A DNA stretch of 53,237 nt from Glomus cerebriforme (taxonomy: Eukaryota; Glomeromycota; Glomeromycetes; Glomerales; Glomeraceae): the NCBI GenBank assembly GCA_003550305.1, contig QKYT01000320.1, positions 73,129 to 126,365 of the forward strand, in the 5' to 3' direction. Every line of letters begins with the position of its first letter. Position 1 is the first letter of the stretch. Shown here piece by piece: positions 9,731-21,870 of this stretch. A model generated the notes under the pieces. The model was not told where the DNA came from, did not search any database, and worked only from the letters and a program-made list of their open reading frames with translations. The position numbers were made by a program, and so were the translations under genes.

Positions 9731-11341
9731 TAATAAATATTGTATCGTTTTATTCTGATAAATAAATGTTTTATATATATATAATTTATGTTTGCGTCAG
9801 TTAATGAAAAATATCGATCATGTAATAAGTGTTTTATTATATATAAGCAACAATAATAATAAATCGAGTTATTAAAGTTCCTCTTAATAATTTATCATCA
9901 AAAATATTTGTACGATAGAATAAATATTTCATTAAGAAGCCTAACACGAATAAATTTCAAAATATGATTGGTTTTTAATTAAATTCAAGACCTTCGTATA
10001 AAAGTAATAATTTCATATAACGAGTTTATTTGTAATAATTTTTAATAAAAAAAAGTATTGTACAAATTTTACGCTAGTCAATTTTGAAATATATTGAATT
10101 ATTTTCGCACGGACTAATATAGTTTTGTATTTCAATATTTTTGTCATCGTACAGTATTACCATTCAATATTGAACAGCATGTCCTTTAGATACGATGAAC
10201 GTCACAAAGTGACATTCACCAATATAAATACAACACCGTACAATGTCCATAAATTAAGAATCTGTTATTAACTATAAATACGGTAATAAAGAATAATTCT
10301 ATTAACATAATTTCTCACGTATGAAGCATATAAAAAAATTTCCCGCCATAAATCACGGGATTTTTATCGTAGATTAGAGGTTATTTTTTCACATGCAGTA
10401 CATGCGTATTGTTGTGTACCTTATGATATAAACAAAGATGATTTTTGCACCAATCTTCAAGTCAATCTTTTAATTATACTTTAATGTTTTATAAATATTT
10501 CACATGAATTTTGCATATTTCATCATTATATGAATAAATATAAAAATGTACCACGCCTCATAATAATTATTAAAGATGCAGTTTTTCTATGTTAAATAAT
10601 TGATTTTATTATCCATATATAAGGTATATATAACTTGAAGGCGCATTTAAAGAATATGAATATCGGCTTCTTTCATTCTCTTTTTTAGCGATTAAACATT
10701 TATTTTCATTTACGCAAAGAATTTTATTCTATTCTTTTTTTTAGCAGGAATAAAATAAATCTCTTTTGGTAATCATATTCTGAAACTATATATATATACG
10801 GTGTTTTCCGTGTTACTTTGCTAATACTTTGCCACAAATTTCACAAATTTACATAAAAGTTTCACAATGATCAACTTAATAATTAAGTATCCAATGAGCA
10901 AATTTTCTCAAATTAAACATTACCTTTTTTGGTTTAATCCAATAGATAAAATCAACATATATATGGTCCTGAGGTTTAATTTCGTTAGTGCGTGTGAATA
11001 TATATATATAACAATACCCTAATAAAGTACATTTTCGTTCCTTTTTTCTCTCTTTTTTATTTTTTTAAACAAATCTTTTTTATTTATTGAAAAAAAAAAT
11101 TATAAATTATCTAAAAATAATAAAATTTCAAAAGTTCGATATTTTTAAAATTTTATAATTTTTATGAATAAAAATTCTCTTCTATTTATATTCTTATTAT
11201 TTATATTATATATTTTTTTTTTTTTAAAAAAAAAAAAAAAAGTTATTAATTCTTACATAATTCACCACTTTCATAACTTAAAATATATTTTAATCTATAT
11301 TATCTATATTATATTATAATAATTTTTTTTTTTAAAAAAAA
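9731..11341. other. intergenic region between F-box gene and disordered-protein gene
   Basis: AT-rich with no supported gene. A short hairpin TCCCGCCATAAATCACGGGA lies at about 10340. Pyrimidine-rich runs (about 11030-11080) and TA-rich tracts upstream of 11342 are the plausible promoter region of the next gene. AATAAA-like motifs near 9760 could serve polyadenylation of the F-box gene. Confidence 0.4.
11323..11341 (+). promoter_or_regulatory. T-run/A-run leader directly before the start codon
   Basis: Eleven T followed by eight A abut ATG 11342. Comparable T-run then A-run leaders lie directly 5' of the starts at 42450 and (minus strand) 23886. A role in nucleosome exclusion or start context is inference. 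Confidence 0.4.
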
Positions 11342-13487
11342 ATGACAAATAAATCTACGAAAAAACCAGTTAATGATTTAATTAAATTTTGGGCTGAAAA
11401 ACAAGATAAAGACGTTGACCCAATTCCGAGGTCACCTCGAAGACCTTTATCACCGACCACTTCTTTACCACCTTCTCCGTTTAATGAAAGTTTCTACTCA
11501 AAATCATCATTTAAGGATATACCATCCAATACACCTCCTTTAACTCCTACAGGACAATATTATAATAATAATAATGTACACTCTTTAATATCTGAAGGAA
11601 GTGATAATAATAATAATGATTCTGTTGATAATAGTAATAGTCGATCCATAGTTGATATACAAACATCATCATCAAATAAGGATGATGAGAGAATGAATTA
11701 TAGTAGTCCTTTACAACAAGATTACTTTTCCGATGAAGAAACTTCAACTGATACAACTAATACTTATACTACTAGAGAAACTTCAACTAATACAACTAAT
11801 ACTTATTCCACTAGAGAAACATCATCTAATACATCTAATACATATAATACATCTTCTACTAGAGAAACGTCAACTAATATAGCTAATACTCATTCTACTA
11901 AAGAAACTTCAATTAATACTTATTCTATTACTAAAGATTCCATCTCAAGACTACGCGATCATGATCTTAATACTAAAGATAATAAAATTGGTCCATTACC
12001 GCCAGTTAGAAAAGTAACGGATCTTGTAAGCAAATTTGAAAAAGTTGCATCTCCGAATAATTCAGTACAAACATCTCCAAGATTATCTCCAATAAAACGA
12101 AGTCAAACTTACGCTCAATCATCCCCAACTTCTCCAACAACATTGTCTCCAATAAAGCGTAATCAACTTACTCCTGAACCTTTATTATTATCTTTTCCAA
12201 CTTCTTCTACTTTAAGTTCAAAAGCGAAACGAAGACAAACTGTTCCGGAACCTTTAAACTTTTCGTCCAAGAAATTTACTGATGAGCCATCATCCTTGAC
12301 TCAACATACAATTTCGAACAAGAATTGTGAATCGATTCCGGTATCTCCAATTTCTCCAATCGGAAATCATTCAATTGAAATTCCAAACGCTAAACCAATT
12401 TCTGTATTAAATCTTGAACAGACGTCTGAAATAATAAATACGACATTAACGACCAAACAACATATTCCAGAATCTCAAATACAAAAGGATCCAACTCCTC
12501 CCATTCAAAAACAAGAATCATTTTCAAATCAATCTTTAAAGAATGATAAGAATGATAAAACTCAAATACAAAAAACAGTGTCAGAGACAAATTCGAATCC
12601 TGTTATAATACCTTCAATTAAACAATCAGATCCGGAGCCTTTAAAAAAACAGACGCGACCTATTTCATTTCAATCAGATTATTTAGATTTTGTGACAGAA
12701 ATTTTACAAAATTCTACATTAAATCTAAAAAATCAAAAAGATACATCAGAATATGTTTCACGATATTCAACTAAACGCGAGTTTTTCTTACCTGAAATTA
12801 CATCAATTTCTCCTTTTTGGAAACCAACTACCGATACTACACCAATATCACCACTTTTAAATCCGGAAAATGGAATTAAGCCAGTTTCGTCTCTTCAGAA
12901 ACTAGTCTCAGAAAAAACTAAACATTCAAATACTGATTCACGGAATAATACATTTAAAAGTCGAGAAACTACATCATCAAGTTCAAATAATTCGTCAAGT
13001 CTTTATGAAATGCCCAATTTATTACCTCAACCCGAACCAATTTCACCTATTCGTCTGTCTTTCTCGGATTTCTTAATATCACCAAATGGATCTTCGACAA
13101 ATTTGAATTCGAATTCTTTATCTCAAGATGATAAAGAAACTTCTGGAACGTCAACGCAGGATGGAGAAAAAGAAAATAAAATTGATGCTACTATTACATA
13201 CAAAGAAACAAAATCTGAAGGTAAAGAAGAAATCAATCATTTCTCTCTATATATGATGCTTTTATCATGGAAATTTATATGAGACTAACATGTATTAATC
13301 TCTTTTAGCTCCTAAGAAGAATGAAAATTCTTCCACGACCAAAAGGCCTATTAGCGGAACGATTCAATTTATTGGAAGTCTAAGACGTTATTTACAACCT
13401 AATAAATATAAGAATTCTGATGATATCAACGCGTTGACAAAAAAATTTACACCTCAAAATATCAATTGCGACAATCAAATTCATTAA
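11342..13487 (+). CDS. Ser/Thr/Pro-rich disordered protein, two exons
   Basis: Not recognised as a named family. Exon 1 is 11342-13220; an 88-bp intron (13221-13308) has GTAAAG at 5', CTAAC as branch-point candidate and TTTTAG at 3'; exon 2 is 13309-13487. Together they give 685 residues. The protein is low-complexity and probably disordered. It has an N-terminal KPVNDLIKFWAEK, many SP/TP sites (RSPRRPLSPTTSLPPSPF), imperfect ETS-N-T-x-N-T-Y-x-T-R repeats at about 133-190, and a second short motif RKVTDLVSKFEKV near 222. The paired DLIKFW and DLVSKFE motifs look like short linear binding motifs, and the SP/TP density suggests proline-directed phosphorylation; both are inference. The stop at 13485 may be caused by a one-base indel: from a 7-A run at 13439-13445 the +1 frame stays coding-like to a TAA at 13606-13608, apart from the length of a 26-A run. 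The C-terminus is therefore uncertain. Confidence 0.8.
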
Positions 13488-15745
13488 GAGGCGAAACGGA
13501 ATCCTCCAACAAAAAAAAAAAAAAAAAAAAAAAAAATTAGATCATGCTTTTTCAGTTGAACATGGAAAAATTAATAATTCTACACAAGGTTCCAAAATGT
13601 TGCACTAAAAATTTGGCAGTAAAAAAATTATAATGATGGATTTCATACGATAAACTCATGTCCATTATTCTTTTATCATACAATTAACACGTTATTGACG
13701 ACTTTATCGTTAAATATTTACTTCTTTGTTTTTGTCGGAATCCCTACACAAGTTTAAACTCAATGTACCGGTTTGATAGGCGTGTAAAGAGTTTCACTCT
13801 GAGGAAATAAGAAATGGAGTCTGATATATAATGTAAATATGAATGTACTATATATCTTTTAGGATATATCAATGAAAGTTCTATCTTGGTGGGATCCTTT
13901 ACAGAGAAATTTTCTTAAATGAGTTTTAATACCTTCAATAGGAGAACAAAAATCTCAATGCACTGCAACGTGATTTCTGGATTCTTAGATATCTATATTG
14001 TTAACTAATAAGCGGAATGCATCATTCCAGAAAACCTTTTGGTTTCAATTGTCCAAACGCATCACCCCATATTTATAGGTATGATATCATTTATAATGAT
14101 TATATAATGATTATAGTAGGTATTATAGAGGCATATAAAAGAATTAACATAGATGATCGTTGAATAAAGAGCATCCAAAACTAAACTGCTCAAGCATTAG
14201 CTACGCTAAATTGTTATCATTTGGAAGGTTATATCTTCACGTGAGCAATTCGCACTTGATTTATCACGTAAATTATATGTAGTAATCGTACTTTATGCCT
14301 TAGTATTACTTCCCTGTAGAATTAGAGATTATTTGGGTATCACCAACAGAGTTAAAAGTTTTATTTTAGTGCTATAGTTTCTGAAGTTGACTTCCCTTGA
14401 GTTTATTTTCGACATGAAAATTGTTACTTTAATAAAAATTACTGTTCAAATACTATATACAAAATTTGTAAGTTACATAAACCTGTAAATCGTAAATATA
14501 TTCTTGATTTACGTTTTCAAAAATATTTTTAAAGAAATTTACAAGTTAGTACCACAATTCACGGGGAAATGTTTATGAATCCTATTATTTAATTATCATC
14601 CGATTGAAATAAATGCCATAGATGTGTAGACCCGTTATTTGTAAAATTTTATTTTTCCGCAATGTTCAAACGTAATTAAGTGTTGAGATATTTCATTACT
14701 TTCATTACTTTATATTTTCATTGATCGATTAATTGGCAAAATCGACTAGCAATTACTCGGGCGTAGTATTCGATTTAGTACACGCGATCATACAGTATAA
14801 TATTCGAGTAATTAATTATCGATTACATTTAGATGTAATTATTAAAATAAATGAGTGAATTTAATGACAGCCATCTAAATTATAATTTACTTAATAAAAA
14901 TATTAATCGATTATTTTATTGATTTACTCGATTATACATTAATCGATTTTTAATATTTCGAGTACTCGATATAAAGAAATTATTGTTCATGTCACTTGAC
15001 TCGGTCCCTATCTTAAATCATACAAAATTCATGACCACGCAGATTGAATGTGGTTATTATTTTTGGTCGGGTAACATATATTAATCATAAAATTATTTAA
15101 ATTGTAATTATTTCGACGTAAGATACATATATTTACTTATTAAAATGTCCATTTTTCGTGAATCGTGCGTTTTTCATAGTCACCAAAAATAATATAACCA
15201 AAATCAAACATTTTTTCATCATAAAAATGACGATAATTAAATTTTATATATTCTGTACATTTTCCTGATGAGCAAGGCGACGCAGCCAGCCACCGAGGGA
15301 GTAGGAAAATTAGTCCACCAGGAGTCGAATTGCTTGTGATTTTTGTAACCAAATTTGGAGGAAGGCGGGTCAGGTATCGTGCTAAACCTCATTCCTTTAT
15401 TATTAATATGCAAATATTTTGGCAAATTAAACTTTCATGTTATACGGTATAATTCCATCCACGTAATTGACCAATGAAAATACATTATGATGTCATGTGT
15501 TTATTTGACATATATTTTGAATAGCCCGTCAAATTATCCAGGCGATGACACGCTAAATTGTCCGGCGAAAAATAAGAATCTTTATATTAAAAATAGCAGC
15601 TTGCGCTTGGCCAGATATAGATTAGCTGTTTCTTTTGAGCTCCATATAGAGGTGACAAGATTAATAATTGACAACTCATCTAACAGCTAATCCAAGACCT
15701 GAGCTTGCCATGCTATAGGCATAAAATTTTGATATTCAAGTTAGC
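13488..15745. other. intergenic; 26-A run and a foldback cluster
   Basis: A26 at 13511-13536. Coding-like sequence may continue from the upstream gene to 13608. At 14715-14970 several ATCGATTA and ACTCGA motifs are arranged in inverted orientation around 14850, where ACATTTAGATG faces CATCTAAAT, so the stretch can fold back on itself. The piece around 15240-15380 is more GC-rich than its surroundings but has no recognisable frame. AGATTAGCTGTT/AACAGCTAATC forms a small inverted pair at about 15618 and 15680. Confidence 0.4.
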
Positions 15746-15974
15746 ATGTTGTAGCCCAAACCCTATTAAACTTGGGAAAACATTATATCCGAAACTTAAT
15801 CATGTCCCAAATTAACTCAGTTTTAGATGGTAGTTTGAGACGTTAAACATTTTAAAATTTACTAGCTTGGTTTGAGTTATGGTTAAATTTCGGACATAGA
15901 ATTGTTCCAAGTTTGATTTGGGTTATCCCAAGCCGGATTTGAGACATGGTTATGTTTGGGTTCAACAGCAACAT
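15746..15974. mobile_element. palindromic MITE, family 'ATGTTGTAGCCC', copy 1
   Basis: Begins ATGTTGTAGCCCAAACCC and ends, on the opposite strand, ATGTTGCTGTTGAACCC. Internally it carries repeated AACTTGGGA, TTTGGGTTATCCCAAG and GAGACATGGTTATG phrases in both orientations. The same blocks, inverted as a whole, make up the copy at 49619-49855. Related copies lie at 24560-24713 and 26568-26792. Non-coding, about 230 bp. Superfamily not determined. Confidence 0.7.
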
Positions 15975-16789
15975 ACAGTTCTTACCAATGTTTTTACAAA
16001 AGTTAACACAACTGCAGTAACAATTAGCCCGTAAGTAAATGCCCCTCATAGGTAATTAGTAATTACTAAACTAACTATGTACTTTGATTCGCTCCCTCTA
16101 ACAATCTTCATGCTGTAAGGAAGGTACATAACTAAACAACCCCTCCTCCAGAGCTAGTAGACCTTATAAGCAGGGTAGAAAGGGTTAAAAGTCCTTAGAA
16201 GAAAGCCGACGAAAATACGCTTCGGGATCATCTATATATAGGTTTGAGCCCGTCAAAGAAATTTCAATGAAATAATAAAGAGGGCGGAGAGTATATTACT
16301 ACATAATTTTTGTTTACATCGTTAACAATATTAAAAGGAAGTGATCCCGATTTGTCGAAAGGATTCTAATTCCTCTTTAATTAACAAATATTTTCATGTG
16401 AAATATCTAAATTTTATAATTTCGTCACATCAAAACTTAATATTATTAAATATTAACGCTTAAATTATTTTTAATATTTTCATTTATTATTTTTAAAAAT
16501 TTTATTATATAGAACTTGGTTAAATTTAATTAATTACCACTTTTCGTCTGACATATCACCTCTTTCCATTAATTTCTAGGAATTTTATTAACAGCATATC
16601 GTAACTCTTCCAAATTTTCATGAAGATATAATTTAATCAAAGAATTAAAAAAAAAAAAGATTTGTCATTAATGAAGAATTATTATATCATTTATGATTAT
16701 TCATATTGTTAACTTGATAACCATAAATTTGCTCAATACACAAATATTTTAAATTTTTCTGACTATTCTACTAATCCATTTTAAAGATT
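15975..16789. other. intergenic, no gene recognised
   Basis: A less AT-rich piece at about 16080-16280 shows no protein-like frame, tRNA or known motif. The remainder is AT-rich. Confidence 0.4.
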
Positions 16790-17482
16790 CAATCACAAAA
16801 TATAATAAATAGATTATATATTATGAGTTATTTGAGATAACTGTAAAGATATACTGTATATTCACAAGAATTATTTGAATTACAACGTAGATTTTTCGCT
16901 TCAGAATAAGAAGTAAAGATTAAGTCTGGAACATACAATAAAAATATAAATTTTTTAAAAGAATTTGAATCAAAAAAATAATATATGCTACTATATATAC
17001 ATATATGATTTATATTCACTGATCGAAGTGATGATGGATACCCTGGTGTCTATAGTAGAAACCTGTCCAATTTTCATAAGGTATCTAAGACATTTCCAAA
17101 AAAAGGAAACTTTATTAATATTAAGAGCACATCATGGGAAATTTCCATAGGATGTTCAAATGTAAACTATGTCACTTCGACCAGTGATTATATCCAATTG
17201 GGACACTGGGACTCGCTTAAATCCGTCTAGTGGATTGATTGTTGACTTTTAAGAAACTCCCTAATCTCATTTTATTCTACTGATTGACAGAACTTTACCA
17301 AATGATACACAATTAAATATTGAAAGATTTGATGTTGGAGTTGAGGTAAGAATTCCATTCATATATTCGACTTGGTTGGAAGACAATCAATTAAAGTATC
17401 ATAAATTTAGGATACAATTTATAAAAATCTAATAGAAATTTTACACCAAAGATGATTTATTAATAAACATGAATGTAAACTA
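16790..17482 (-). pseudogene. decayed F-box/LRR copy
   Basis: Minus-strand relic of the same family as 18825-20249. The right part (about 17260-17480) aligns with DNA of that gene coding for the F-box end and the following segment: the equivalent of CLLVNRLWCK at 17440-17480 and of ISTPTSNPPIFNYASFCKVL at 17270-17345. The left part (16828-16935) preserves P-D-L-I-F-T-S-Y-S-E-A-K then C-N-S-N, matching the FTSYPGAK...YCNS stretch of the intact genes. The middle is filled with non-homologous AT-rich sequence, the initiator end is gone, and frames shift repeatedly. Confidence 0.8.
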
Positions 17483-18824
17483 GTAGTTTTATTATCAAAA
17501 ATTTATTATATTTTAATATTATTATATAGAAGACAATTAAGAAAATCAAGCATAAATTGAGACATATATTTAAATAAGAATTGTTAAAATGTTAAAGAAA
17601 TATTAAGGACTAAATTTAGTATTGTATTACGATTACATATCTTTTTTTTTGGAAAAAAATATGTATAATCTGCCAGGAAATCATTTAAGAAATACATCGA
17701 TACAAGTGGTACTAATTTTATTATTTTTTTTTGTCGTATGGCAAGAACAACATTATTTTTTGTATTTCTCATATATTTGAATTATTACACATAAACTATG
17801 CCTTTAAATTGAGCAAAAAATTCATTTAAAACGTCTAAGAGTCTCCAAAGTATCAAAAAATCATGGTCATAGCCGAAGCGAAGTTGGAGAGTAGCTTGAA
17901 GAAGTAAATTTTATCAGCCAAGAATCGGAAAAACAATATTTTTAATAATTTGACAGAGACAAAATCATTATATATAAGAAGAGTGGTAAAGATCTGGGAC
18001 ATAAAATTTCTTTGTCAGATTTTTCTCAAAAATTCCAACAAAATTCAGAATAGACACACAAATTTCAAGTTTATAAAATTATACAGTATTTGCAATTAAC
18101 TACCTCCCTAAAGAAGAAAGTGAGATGGATATATGAAGAGTTTAAAACAGAAGAGTATAGTCATTTAAACAACTTAAATAATTATCAGTATATGAAAATT
18201 GAAGAATATATTTCAAATTTATTTCGATTGTTTATTACCTTTCAATTACTTTACACTTTCAAAATTACAACTATTTCATTTAAAATCATTGCTTGGCACC
18301 AATATTGATGAATTAAGTGATGCAACTTAATTTATAAAATGGTGTTTAGAACTGTTTATATATAGAAGAAACTTTCAAATAATTTGTAAATTTTTAATTT
18401 TATAATAACCTCACCTTTTTTTATTCCTTGTTTAGAAAGCGTTATGGATTTATTGCAAACTATTTTTTGTATAGAAATTATTTTCTTTACAGTTCAATTA
18501 ATTATCTCAAGTTGATCATATTCACTTGATTGAAAAATTAAATATTTAAAATATTTACAAATTTTTAATATAAATATAATAAATTTTTTTTCATAAATTG
18601 AATATAGTGTTTCATGTTTATAAATTTTCGTTGCGACATTTACCTTCATATGTAATAATATTGATTAATACCGATCGTACATATTTAAATATTGATCCAT
18701 AAATATTTTAGGTGAAGCTTCTTTAACGCATCTTTTTCACACCACTATACCAAATTTTACTAAATATTAATATTCATCGTATTTATTATATAAAAAGTAT
18801 ATGATTTTTAACATTTGAAAATAT
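17483..18824. other. intergenic with an unassigned coding-like stretch
   Basis: Plus-strand frames between about 17810 and 18310 have Lys/Glu-rich, protein-like composition (for example IYKKSGKDLGHKISLSDFSQ at about 17970, and YEEFKTEEYSHLNNL near 18130) broken by stops. I cannot assign them. The rest is AT-rich. Confidence 0.3.
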
Positions 18825-20249
18825 TCAATTTCTATAATCACCATTACTAAAGTCTGTAACTATAAATTTCTTAATAACACCTAATTTAATATATTTTTCA
18901 ATTATTTTCATATTTTCAACATTTGTATCTAAACTATTTGAATCATATTTAACAATAATTAAAGAAAGTGATTTTTGTGGTAAACGATTTGTCCAACTTA
19001 TAAGAAAAGAATTTAATTCATCTGGAAGTAATTCTGATTGTAAATCATGTAAATGATATAATATTAATTCACAAATATGTGAATATTTTACAACTGATTC
19101 TAATGCTTCTTTTTCATTCAAAAATTCACCTCCACACCAAATTTTAATACTTTCTAAATGTTTACAATTATTAAAAACCATATTCAATGTTTCTAATTCA
19201 TTCTTTTTAAATCCAGTAGAAAGTTTTCTAAGATTTATACAAAATTTTGCTATAGCTAAATGCAATAAATTATCACATCTAATATCACCTATATAAAATT
19301 CTTTTAAATTTTTTCCATTAATTTCTAAGAAATTGGATAATAATTCATACTTTGGACATATATTTTTAATTTTTAAAATTTCTAATTGCGGAAAATTAAC
19401 ATATTGTAAATTTTCAAAATCATTTAAAATACCATTATTATAAGGAAATGATAATCTAAGTTCTTGTAAATTTGTTAATCTACTAATAAATGATAATGGA
19501 ATAATAAGTTCACTATCAAGGTTAAATTTAATTAAAGTATTAGGTAATTGATTTAATAAAGAAATTACTTGTGTATAATCATCACAATAAGATGTTATTT
19601 TTAAGTGTGTTAAATTTTGTTGAACAGAAATTAAAACTGTTAATCCATTTGAAACAATATCTTCAAAATCTATAATAAATTTTTTTATATTATGAGATAT
19701 TTTAGATAACTGATAAAAAAATTCGGAATCAACTTTTGAATTACAATATAATTCTGAAAGATTTTTTAAACAATCTTTCGCACCAGGATATGAGGTAAAA
19801 TTTACATTTAAAAGATACCAATGAACATGTAATTCTTTTAAAGAAGAAATTTGAATCATAAATAATTTAAATATTTCTTGTACTAATATATATGTCTTTT
19901 TGTTTGTATCTAGTATAGTTCGTTGATTAAGGAGCATCCCAATCTTGTTATAAACTTGATCAATTGAAAGAACTTTACAAAATGATGCATAATTAAATAT
20001 TGGAGGGTTTGAAGTTGGAGTTGAAATGATAATTTCATTATCACGTAATTTTTCTTTTGATTCATTTGGAAGACAAGAAATTAAAGTATTATAACTCTTA
20101 GTACAGTAATACTTACTATCTCTCCATAAAATTATAACGGAAACTTTACACCAAAGACGATTGACTAATAAACATGAACGTAAAGTAATTTTATCTTTCT
20201 CTAAATATTCAAAAATTACGTCAAGACAATCAGTGGAAAGTTGAGACAT
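18825..20249 (-). CDS. F-box/LRR protein, SCF ubiquitin-ligase substrate adaptor (paralogue 2)
   Basis: 474 residues, intronless. The F-box at 1-45 reads STDCLDVIFEYLEKDKITL, then RSCLLVNRLWCKVSV and LWRD. It is followed by the family segment FNYASFCK, the FTSYPGAKDCLKNLSELYC block near residue 165, and LRR-like strands (LTHLKITSYC, LIKFNLDSEL, LQELRLSFPY, LEILKIKNIC, LKEFYIGDI, LRKLSTGFKK, LESIKIWCGGE). It keeps the C-terminal ELLPDELNSFLISWTNR and KSLSLIIV blocks of the other two paralogues, so the whole length is homologous. Its upstream leader resembles that of 8300-9730. Predicted role: SKP1-binding adaptor that selects proteins for ubiquitination. The target is unknown. Confidence 0.92.
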   Translation of the reverse strand: MSQLSTDCLDVIFEYLEKDKITLRSCLLVNRLWCKVSVIILWRDSKYYCTKSYNTLISCLPNESKEKLRDNEIIISTPTSNPPIFNYASFCKVLSIDQVYNKIGMLLNQRTILDTNKKTYILVQEIFKLFMIQISSLKELHVHWYLLNVNFTSYPGAKDCLKNLSELYCNSKVDSEFFYQLSKISHNIKKFIIDFEDIVSNGLTVLISVQQNLTHLKITSYCDDYTQVISLLNQLPNTLIKFNLDSELIIPLSFISRLTNLQELRLSFPYNNGILNDFENLQYVNFPQLEILKIKNICPKYELLSNFLEINGKNLKEFYIGDIRCDNLLHLAIAKFCINLRKLSTGFKKNELETLNMVFNNCKHLESIKIWCGGEFLNEKEALESVVKYSHICELILYHLHDLQSELLPDELNSFLISWTNRLPQKSLSLIIVKYDSNSLDTNVENMKIIEKYIKLGVIKKFIVTDFSNGDYRN

Positions 20250-21309
20250 TTTGTTTTAATTCAAATAAAAAAAAAAATTTAAAAAGAGACAGATAAAATG
20301 TTATATATATACATAATCTTCAATGTGTCACGAAACGGAATGCAATCTCCGACTTTGTATAATTTTCCTATTAAAGATTAGCGTAAATTTACACATAAAA
20401 ATTTACTACTTTAGGTAAATTTGATTAATCAAATGTGCCACTACGTAACACATTTTGACCAATCATTTACCCTCGCGGGTATAACTGAAAAAAAATTTAT
20501 GAAGGAATTTTAAAAAAGTTAAATGAGATAGAAATGATAATCGGTTCACCGCTAAACGATTCATCCACTGTAAATATTTTATTAAACGCGCTAGATAATA
20601 TTACCGGAAAAGATTCAAAATTCTTTAATTATGCTTAAAGTTTTATGTTAAATGTTTTAAACTTTCGGTTTTATTTTTTTGCGCATCTGCGCAAAATTCC
20701 AAGATGCGCATAAATTTATTAACACTAATTAAATTTAAAATTTTACGTATATGTCAAAAAATTAATAAAAAATTAATAATAATTTTAAAATTTTAGCAAT
20801 GCATATGTTTTTTTGTACGCACCCCTGTAATAATATTGTGTCTTCTGGAATACTATTAAGGAATTCGTTGGTAGAAGTTTCTATTCATCTTGGTTGTGAA
20901 AGTAAAGAAAATGTAATAAAAAGGAAAGTGAAGGGATTGAGAATATTAGTTGTGAAATAAAAGATAAAAGAGGAAAGAGAAAATGAGATAAGTAAAATGA
21001 TAAGCGAAGCCACAAAAGATCTGACCACGTGCAAGAAAATATAAATGAAATTTTCCTATGCGCACTAAAATTAATGCGCATGGGATGCGTAATATGCATG
21101 GTGAGTAAAATACAAATTCTTTTAAACTAAATATTTTATAATGTTGATGTTTCAAAAGTCATCTATGATAAAATAAAATATTATTATGGGTATTATAGGT
21201 CTGTTTATCGATTTCTCATAATCAAATCCCTGTAAATTTGTTAACTGCTAAAAATTCGATAGCTATAAGATGATATATAAGTTAAATTTTGCTTAGTTGT
21301 GTTAATTCA
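20250..21309. other. intergenic, with a short perfect palindrome
   Basis: TTTTGCGCA-TC-TGCGCAAAA lies at 20677-20696, followed at once by GATGCGCAT. More TGCGCA-type words occur around 21058-21085, and CACGTG-like ACGTGC at about 21028. These may be factor-binding sites in the shared upstream region, but this is inference. No gene seen. Confidence 0.4.
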
Positions 21310-21870
21310 TTTGAAATATATATTTATATAGCAAGTAATGATATATTATAACATATTTGAGATAACTGATAAAAATTTTTAGGATAAATATATTTATCCC
21401 ATCGGTATTATGTATACACCGATGGATTTTTTTGTCGCTTATTCCACTAGTTTATAAGAAGCTTGAGAAAAGTATATTAAATATAAAATCCATCAGTGTA
21501 TACAAATCTTATGAATAACTTTATTCATTGATGCTCCCCTCCCTTCGGGGGGGCCAAGGCATCAGTGAATAACCTAGTTATTCTCAGAAATCTATGAAAT
21601 AACAAGTATGAACTAAAGACAAACTTTTACTCTAAGATAATGATAAAAGTTCCTATTAGATAATCCCAATAATCATAATTTTTTAAAGAAATCGATTATT
21701 ACAACGATGAAAATTAAATATCGGAGAAAGTCAAGCATGTAGGGTTGTCGGAGAATGAAATTTATCCTCTCATTTATGACTCATAACCCCTTACACAAAC
21801 AATTAAAGTATTATAACTTCGAACATTACTCCATAAATATAATGTTATAAAATTTGAGATATTTATTTTT
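21310..21870 (-). pseudogene. second decayed F-box/LRR copy, split by foldback DNA
   Basis: At 21335-21378 the minus strand reads N-F-Y-Q-L-S-Q-I-C-Y-N-I, equivalent to EFFYQLSQISHNI of the intact genes. At 21690-21865 the DNA again parallels the intact gene from the NYASFCK region towards the F-box: AATTAAATATYGG, then ACAATTAAAGTATTATAACT, then ACTCCATAAATATAA. Between the two pieces, where FTSYPGAK should be, lies a large foldback sequence (21412-21583). No usable frame remains. Confidence 0.65.
21412..21583. repeat. nested inverted repeats and a strong hairpin with TTCG loop
   Basis: Outer pair: GTATACACCGATGGATTTT (21412-21430) and AAAATCCATCAGTGTATAC (21485-21503), 18 of 19 complementary. 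Next comes a 71-nt hairpin, 21513-21583. GAATAACT pairs with AGTTATTC, TTATTCATTGATGC pairs with GCATCAGTGAATAA (one wobble), and the tip is CCC-TTCG-GGG inside a longer C/G stem. It sits in the middle of an F-box relic, so it is probably a foldback transposon remnant. A structured RNA is the alternative. Confidence 0.7.

Noticed and set aside
11547..11756. Minus-strand Tyr/His-rich frame
   Set aside because: Antisense of the Asn/Ser-rich repeats of the disordered-protein gene.
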